A stretch of DNA of 18,257 nt from NCBI GenBank assembly GCA_910586555.1, contig CAJUJY010000067.1, positions 1 to 18,257 of the forward strand, written 5' to 3'. The stretch comes from an uncultured Lachnospiraceae bacterium (GTDB lineage Bacteria; Bacillota; Clostridia; Lachnospirales; Lachnospiraceae). Positions 13,440 through 18,257 of the stretch are shown in pieces (the stretch's first letter is position 1; the number at the start of each line of letters is the position of its first letter). Made by a program: the position numbers and the translations under genes. The notes under the pieces were generated by a model, which was not told the DNA's origin, made no database searches, and saw nothing but the letters and a program-made list of their open reading frames with translations.

Positions 13440-14615
13440 TTACTTAAATACAACCCATAATGAACTCCTTACATATATACCATCTTCACCAGAAGGTGCT
13501 TCACCTGCGGAAGCATCTTCTTTTACACAGCATGCCATGCCTTTGCCTGAACCACTGTTTTTAAGCCAGTAACATTTACCTGTGTTATTTATAATACCCT
13601 TGTACTTTTCATATTGTTCCTTATCAAGAACAGATATAACTTCCCTGTCTTTTTCATTTATCATGCCCTGCCCTGCCATTATATAACGTTCATATCTGCT
13701 AAATTTCTTTATATAGTCTTTATTAAGCCATCTGCACAGTGATGAACCATGCCATATATTTTTTCCTTCTTTATCGAATTTCTTTTTAATTCTGGCTGTT
13801 TTTGAAAATAGCAAAGCCTGTCTTTCTGTTTTTGCAAGTATAAGCCATTTATCCCTGCCATATTTTACTATGCTGCCTGGAACCGCCCTGGCGATTATAT
13901 CCCTTTCAATATTAAATGCTTTCTCTTCTGCATCAAATTTATTTTGTGCTTTTTTATAGTTTATTAATGCTTTGTTATAATCCTCTTCTTCCATAAATTT
14001 TTCTGCTATATAATAATGGCACTCTTTTATCTTTCCATGGCCGTTAAGTATACCACCTGACTTTTTATAAAAGCCCAGGGCAGTGGCATATTCACCCTCT
14101 GACTGGTAATACATACCTTTTATAAGTGGGTAAAATGGTGTATTTATAAATATTACAGCTAATAATAATATAACACAAAGCGCAATCCCCTGTCTTTTAT
14201 ACATAGCCCTTGTTTCAGCTTTTTTAATGCCAGCTTTACATATCTGGATATTTTTATTACACTCTTCTACATTATATCCAAACTTCTTTACACGTTTAAA
14301 CTCCTCTATTGCATCAGAAAAATCACTTTTATCACTGGCATTTTTAAGTTTATCCAGGGCAGTATTATAAACTTCCTCTGTACCTTTTGTAATGGCCTCT
14401 TTTGCATCTTTAATACATTTTTCCCTGCGTTCTGCTGCATCTTTATAACCATCAATTTTTTCAAACTTGCCTGCTGCATCATTTAATGAATAAACAACTC
14501 TTTCAAATCTTTTTATACAGTCTACAGCTTCCATCAGGCTGGCAGCAGAACGGTACAAAGTTTCTTCTTTAGAAAGTTTTTCTTTTTTGCGGGCTGGCTT
14601 TTTAGTCCTTTCCAT
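13440..14615 (-). CDS. Membrane-anchored repeat protein with DUF6273-like C-terminus
   Basis: The 391-residue protein was not recognised as a named gene. Residues 1-140 are basic and helical with TPR-like units (GYKDAAERREKC at 56-67, FSDAIEEFKRVKKFGYNVEEC at 99-119). One membrane segment follows (about 143-160). The part after it has further TPR-like helices (EGEYATALGFYKKSG, EEDYNKALINYKKAQ) and, from about 247, a domain resembling DUF6273: VKYGRDKWLIL, SSLCRWLNKDYIKKFS, CYWLKNSGSG and the final YVRSSLWVVF. Which half faces outward is uncertain; an N-in orientation would put the DUF6273-like part outside. It has its own promoter (TTGACA-16-TATAGT). The function is unknown; scaffold or sensor roles are guesses. 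Confidence 0.75.
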   Translation of the reverse strand: MERTKKPARKKEKLSKEETLYRSAASLMEAVDCIKRFERVVYSLNDAAGKFEKIDGYKDAAERREKCIKDAKEAITKGTEEVYNTALDKLKNASDKSDFSDAIEEFKRVKKFGYNVEECNKNIQICKAGIKKAETRAMYKRQGIALCVILLLAVIFINTPFYPLIKGMYYQSEGEYATALGFYKKSGGILNGHGKIKECHYYIAEKFMEEEDYNKALINYKKAQNKFDAEEKAFNIERDIIARAVPGSIVKYGRDKWLILAKTERQALLFSKTARIKKKFDKEGKNIWHGSSLCRWLNKDYIKKFSRYERYIMAGQGMINEKDREVISVLDKEQYEKYKGIINNTGKCYWLKNSGSGKGMACCVKEDASAGEAPSGEDGIYVRSSLWVVFK

Positions 14616-14636
14616 ATATTACCATTCCTTTCCACA

Positions 14637-14659
14637 GCCTGTAAGCCTGTTTTACAGGC
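14637..14659 (-). promoter_or_regulatory. Hairpin in the leader of the DUF6273-like gene
   Basis: GCCTGTAA (14637-14644) and TTACAGGC (14652-14659) pair perfectly with a 7-base loop. It lies between the predicted start and the ATG at 14615, with no T run after it, so it is a leader hairpin and not a terminator. Confidence 0.5.
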
Positions 14660-14675
14660 ACAAACTATTAGATTA

Positions 14676-14703
14676 ACTATATCATTTTTTGGAAATATGT
14701 CAA
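14676..14703 (-). promoter_or_regulatory. Promoter of the DUF6273-like gene
   Basis: On the minus strand TTGACA (14703-14698), 16 bases, TATAGT (14681-14676). It begins 23 bases after the MATE stop codon, so the gene can be transcribed apart from helicase-MATE. Confidence 0.7.
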
Positions 14704-14726
14704 CTTCATACTAAATTCTACAAAAA

Positions 14727-16100
14727 CTACTTTATTTGCAAAACCTTTTCTTTAGATAGAATTTTACCAATATTAAGCTTGAAAAGAATTACTGCTGTTA
14801 TTGCAGATATAAAATCTGACACTGGTTCCGCAAAAAATACCCCGTCTGCCCCTGTATATACTGGAAATATAATTGCAAGTGGTGTAAGCAGTATTACTTT
14901 CCGTAACATTGCAATTATTAATGAAATCTTTGCCTGCCCAAGTGCAAGGAAAACAGGCTGTATAGCCATCTGTACGCCAAATAATAACATACCACACATA
15001 AATAAAGGCATTTTGCTGGCAATAAGCCCTATAAGGTTTTCATCTGTTGTAAATATCCTGGCAAATGCTGCTGGAAACAACATTACTACTACTGTAGTAA
15101 TAAATGAAAAGCTTCCACATACAAAAATCATTTTTTTATATATCTGTTTTACACGGACAAAATTTTGTGCACCATAATTATAACTTACAAGAGGCTGTAC
15201 TCCCTGTGTAAATCCTCCAACCGGTGCAGAAAAAACCTGCATTACACTTTGCATTACTGTAAGTGCAGCAACATATATATCTCCCCCGTATTTTTGCAGC
15301 CTGCTGTTCATAACTATTGATATAAGGCTTTCTGTAGCCCTCATTACAAATGGTGATATACCTAGTGAAAATATCTGTTTTATTATACTGGAATCTGGTG
15401 CCAGGTAAGATAACCTTATTTTTAAAAGTGCCTTTTTTCCTGTAAGGAAGCTAACTACCCATATAGCTGATAATGTTTGTGAAATTACAGTTGCAACTGC
15501 CGCGCCTTTTACTCCCATTTTAAATACAAATATAAATACAGGATCAAGCATTATATTAGAAACTGCGCCTGCAAGCACTGAAAGCATTGCTATGCCTGTA
15601 TTTCCCTGGGCTATAATATAAGTATTAAGGCCAAGTGCAATTTCTACTGATATTGTCCCTATAAGATACCATGATAAATATGTGCCTGCATAAGAAATTG
15701 TTGTGCTGCTTGCACCAAAAGCATATAACAGTGGTTTCTGCCATATATAAAATATAAACATAAGGATAATTGTAAATATTACAAGCAGAAACGTACCATT
15801 ACCAAGTATTTTTTCTGCATGTTCTTTATCACCCTTACCAAGCCATATAGATGAAAGTGGTGCACCTCCCTGGCCCACAAATGCTGAAAATGCAGATATT
15901 AAAACTATTACTGGCAGTGCCACACCTACCCCTGTAAGTGCATCTGAACTTGCACCTGGTATATGCCCGATATAAATGCGGTCTACTATATTATACAATA
16001 TGTTTATTATTTGTGCTACTATTGTAGGTATTGCCATGGAGAACATAAGTTTATCTAAGTTCCCGTTTATAAATTCTTCCTCATTGTTCCCTTTAAGCAT
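14727..16100 (-). CDS. MATE-family efflux transporter
   Basis: The 457-residue protein has the length and twelve-helix pattern of the MATE (DinF/NorM-like) family, with two homologous halves. The first half starts IPTIVAQIINILYNIVDRIYIGHIPG, shown here in part as NILYNIVDRIYIG, a hallmark; the second has FVMRATESLISIVMNSRL and GGFTQGVQPLVSYNYGAQ. It exports organic cations, drugs or metabolites using a Na+ or H+ gradient; the substrate is unknown. Its ATG directly follows the helicase TAA (TAAATG), and the ribosome binding site GGAAGG lies inside the helicase gene, so translation is coupled. No hairpin follows its stop codon. Confidence 0.93.
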   Translation of the reverse strand: MLKGNNEEEFINGNLDKLMFSMAIPTIVAQIINILYNIVDRIYIGHIPGASSDALTGVGVALPVIVLISAFSAFVGQGGAPLSSIWLGKGDKEHAEKILGNGTFLLVIFTIILMFIFYIWQKPLLYAFGASSTTISYAGTYLSWYLIGTISVEIALGLNTYIIAQGNTGIAMLSVLAGAVSNIMLDPVFIFVFKMGVKGAAVATVISQTLSAIWVVSFLTGKKALLKIRLSYLAPDSSIIKQIFSLGISPFVMRATESLISIVMNSRLQKYGGDIYVAALTVMQSVMQVFSAPVGGFTQGVQPLVSYNYGAQNFVRVKQIYKKMIFVCGSFSFITTVVVMLFPAAFARIFTTDENLIGLIASKMPLFMCGMLLFGVQMAIQPVFLALGQAKISLIIAMLRKVILLTPLAIIFPVYTGADGVFFAEPVSDFISAITAVILFKLNIGKILSKEKVLQIK

Positions 16101-17975
16101 TTAATCCTTCCTTCCACCTAATATTTCCTTTACAAAACTTGATGCTTCTGCATCTTTGTTAAACCTTTCCCTTACATAGCATATATACAGATACTTTCTG
16201 GCTCTTGTCATTGCCACATAAAACATGCGCCTTTCTTCTTCAATATCATCATTAAGGACTGCCTTGTTATGTGGTATAACACCTTCATTGGCATCTGGAA
16301 TAAACACACAGTTATATTCAAGGCCTTTTGCACCATGCATTGTAAGTACAGTAACAAAATCCCCATCCTGTTTCCTTCCATTTAACATGTCCCTGCTTTT
16401 ACTTGCCTGCTCTTTTAATTCTTCACTATATAATTCAATATATTCAAACCATTCTTTAAAAGTTTTCTGGGACTTTGCTTCTTCCTGGAGCTCATCAAGC
16501 ACTGCCATTAAATCATCTTTATGTATGCCCCTGTAGTCTGCATATTCTTTGATATAATCATTATACCCGGCTCCTTTCCTTATATAATTAACTGCCGCAA
16601 ATGGATTTAATGAAGCTATAAACCGGAGGTCTGACTGGAACTGCCTTATCTTGTCTATCATCCAGGGCTTATCACTGTAAAATGCTTTAAGACTTTCTAT
16701 ATCAACATATGGTTCTGTAAAAATACTCCTGTGCACATAGCGTTTTGGCTTATTTATTATTCTTAAAAAAGATGCCCTGTCCCTGTTCCCAAGTGCAATT
16801 TTTATATAAGCAAGTATATCTTTTGCAATCCAGTGTTCATAAATATCTGGAAGGTGTTCTTTCATTATAAACGGTATGTTATATTCCATAAGCTTTGATG
16901 TAAGCGCCCTTGCCTGTATATTTGTACGGAAGAGCACTGCCATTTCATTGTAAGGAATACCTTTTTTATGGTAATCTGTTATTTTGTGGCATATATAATT
17001 ATTTTCATCGGTAAAGCCTTTAAATTCCATTATATAGACTGGTACTTTCTCTTTATCTGGCAGGTATTCTGATGCTTTTAAATCCTTCCTGATTCTATTA
17101 TGGTTATGTTTTATAAGATTTCCTGCTGCCTCTACAACAGGCCCGCTGCACCTGTAATTTATATTTAACCCATATCTGGCAGCATCCTTGTAATCTTTTA
17201 AAAACTGCTGCATAATTCCAGGATTTGCACCCCGGAAACCATATATTGACTGGTCATCATCACCTACAATAAATATATTGTTTCCAGGCCTGGCAAGAAG
17301 CTTTATAACATCATATTGTACCCTGTTAATATCCTGGAATTCATCTATTAATATAAACGGGTACTGTTTCTGCCACGCCTTTAAAATATCATGGCGCTGT
17401 GATAAAAGTTCATAACAATATACAAGTATATCATCAAAATCTATAAGCCTCTGCTTTATTAATTCATCCTGGTAAGCATTAAAAATCTTTTTAAATACGT
17501 CTTTAGGACAGTTCATTGAATAATAATACTCTAAATCTATCCTTCCCCCTTTAACAAGGCTGATTTCAGATTCCAGGCTGCTTATAAACTCATTTATATC
17601 TTGTATTTCAATATCTGTTCCTGTTACAATTTCTTTTAATATATTTCTCTTTGCATCATCATTTATAATATTGGCAGATGTGTAATTATATGCTGTTTTA
17701 AGTATTATAAAAAATATTGCATGAAATGTACCAAACTGTACTTTCCCTGCATTATTCCCCATAAGGTTATAATATCTTTGTTTCATTTCAACGGCTGCTG
17801 CTTTAGTAAATGTTATAACAAGTATATTAGAGGGATTTACACCACGTTTTTGTACCAGGTAACGCACCCTTTCTGTTATAACACGGGTTTTTCCTGAACC
17901 TGGTGTCCCTATTACCATACATGGCCCCATAAAATGCATTGCAGCTTTTTTTTGTTCACTATTAAGATTATCCAT
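16101..17975 (-). CDS. UvrD/PcrA-type superfamily 1A DNA helicase
   Basis: The 624-residue protein has all SF1A motifs: Q motif LNSEQKKAA (4-12), Walker A GTPGSGKT (23-30), Ia ITFTKAAAVEM (54-64), II LIDEFQDIN (209-217), III VGDDDQSIYGFRGAN (237-251), IV NINYRCSG (271-278), V TMHGAKGLEYN and VI FYVAMTRARKYLYI near the end. It unwinds DNA 3' to 5' with ATP in repair or replication-restart. It is about 100 residues shorter than PcrA of Bacillus and lacks its C-terminal RNA-polymerase-binding extension, so it may be an accessory paralogue. A GGGG sequence precedes the ATG. The gene lies directly after the rRNA operon terminator and is translationally coupled to the MATE gene. Confidence 0.93.
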   Translation of the reverse strand: MDNLNSEQKKAAMHFMGPCMVIGTPGSGKTRVITERVRYLVQKRGVNPSNILVITFTKAAAVEMKQRYYNLMGNNAGKVQFGTFHAIFFIILKTAYNYTSANIINDDAKRNILKEIVTGTDIEIQDINEFISSLESEISLVKGGRIDLEYYYSMNCPKDVFKKIFNAYQDELIKQRLIDFDDILVYCYELLSQRHDILKAWQKQYPFILIDEFQDINRVQYDVIKLLARPGNNIFIVGDDDQSIYGFRGANPGIMQQFLKDYKDAARYGLNINYRCSGPVVEAAGNLIKHNHNRIRKDLKASEYLPDKEKVPVYIMEFKGFTDENNYICHKITDYHKKGIPYNEMAVLFRTNIQARALTSKLMEYNIPFIMKEHLPDIYEHWIAKDILAYIKIALGNRDRASFLRIINKPKRYVHRSIFTEPYVDIESLKAFYSDKPWMIDKIRQFQSDLRFIASLNPFAAVNYIRKGAGYNDYIKEYADYRGIHKDDLMAVLDELQEEAKSQKTFKEWFEYIELYSEELKEQASKSRDMLNGRKQDGDFVTVLTMHGAKGLEYNCVFIPDANEGVIPHNKAVLNDDIEEERRMFYVAMTRARKYLYICYVRERFNKDAEASSFVKEILGGRKD

Positions 17976-17995
17976 TGTATATCCCCCTATAAATT

Positions 17996-18026
17996 ATTAT
18001 AGAGAAAAAAAGCCTTTGCCATACAA
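17996..18026 (-). promoter_or_regulatory. Possible helicase promoter overlapping the rrn terminator
   Basis: On the minus strand TTGTAT (18026-18021), 19 bases, TATAAT (18001-17996). The -10 box is perfect but the spacing is two bases too long, and the leader would be only about 14 bases. The -35 box would be the terminator's downstream arm. Confidence 0.35.
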
Positions 18027-18057
18027 TCAACTAAAAACTTGTATAACAAAAGCTTTT
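18001..18057 (-). terminator. Strong intrinsic terminator of the rRNA operon
   Basis: On the minus strand a 19-base arm (18057-18039, AAAAGCTTTTGTTATACAA) pairs with 18026-18008 across a 12-base loop, 16 Watson-Crick and three G.U pairs with no mismatch. The stem is followed by a T tract (18010-18005) and CTCT. The three wobble pairs are stable only in the minus-strand RNA, which fixes the direction. It stands about 146 bases after the 23S end. Confidence 0.9.
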
Positions 18058-18155
18058 CCTTCTTATATCTTCAAAACTGTATACTGTATATACAGACACC
18101 CTTTAAATAATAAGTTTGCAGCCCATTATAATATAGTCAATATATCCCTGGCATA

Positions 18156-18183
18156 AATACACCAGCTATATTCCTGGTGTATT
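18156..18183 (-). repeat. Hairpin just after 23S rRNA
   Basis: AATACACCAG (18156-18165) and CTGGTGTATT (18174-18183) form a perfect 10-bp stem with an 8-base loop. It begins 20 bases after the mature 23S end. It has no T run and may be a processing or antitermination-related structure in the rRNA precursor. The spacer between it and the terminator also has the palindrome CTGTATATACAG (18084-18095). Confidence 0.6.
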
Positions 18184-18202
18184 ACAAGAATACATACAAC
18201 TT

Positions 18203-18257
18203 TGGTCAAGCCCGCGGTCTATTAGTGACAGCCAGCTTAACACCTTGCGGTGCTTAC
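18203..18257 (-). rRNA. 23S ribosomal RNA, 3' end (partial)
   Basis: Read on the minus strand the last 55 bases are GTAAGCACCGCAAGGTG, then TTAAGCTGGCTGTCACTAA, then TAGACCGCGGGCTTGACCA. This is the conserved 3' terminus of clostridial 23S rRNA. The gene continues beyond the window edge. The exact mature end (about 18203) is estimated by comparison with known 3' ends. No 5S rRNA or tRNA gene follows before the terminator. Confidence 0.93.

Noticed and set aside
18058..18202. 5S rRNA or tRNA in the 23S downstream spacer
   Set aside because: No 5S-like or tRNA-like sequence is seen; only hairpins and AT-rich DNA.

Overview
The window looks like chromosome from a low-GC, strictly anaerobic, probably spore-forming member of the Clostridia, most likely a Lachnospiraceae-type organism. 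The evidence is AT-rich DNA with many ATA codons, strong GGAGG or GGGGG ribosome binding sites, a PdaA-like (spore cortex) deacetylase, a PerR plus rubredoxin-first rubrerythrin pair, and the form of the 23S rRNA 3' end. The genus cannot be fixed from this window alone. Most genes lie on the minus strand; only perR, the rubrerythrin gene and a YczE-type membrane gene are on the plus strand.

Layout. Positions 1-2300 hold infA, map and adk, a block that normally sits inside the spc ribosomal protein operon. Here it has neither secY upstream nor rpmJ downstream, and its spacers contain repeats and hairpins. Next come pdaA (clear promoter and terminator), an rRNA 2'-O-methyltransferase of the SpoU family, and an AAC(6')-type acetyltransferase. 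Between the acetyltransferase start and a histidine kinase gene lies a very structured 160-bp stretch (4912-5071). Its first 107 bases can fold into a perfect four-way junction with no unpaired junction bases, and a further hairpin follows. I regard this as the most unusual element of the window. It could be a leader RNA of the acetyltransferase gene or a small mobile element.

Positions 5077-8139 form one minus-strand operon: Nudix hydrolase, NADAR protein, LytTR response regulator, AgrC-like GHKL sensor kinase. A second GNAT gene and a CLC-type anion transporter follow at 8259-10076. At 10142-11413 is a small oxidative-stress module: a PerR-like Fur protein and a rubrerythrin. Both promoters are near consensus, and both carry the same palindrome AGTAATNATTACT just after the -10 box, so autoregulation of perR and co-control of the rubrerythrin gene is likely.

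An M20 amidohydrolase (minus) and a YczE-like membrane protein (plus) diverge at about 12.7 kb. The latter converges, with three bases between stop codons, on a membrane-anchored repeat protein with a DUF6273-like C-terminus. A MATE transporter and a UvrD-type helicase are translationally coupled (TAAATG). The window ends with the 3' end of a minus-strand 23S rRNA gene, a spacer lacking 5S, and a strong intrinsic terminator next to the helicase start.
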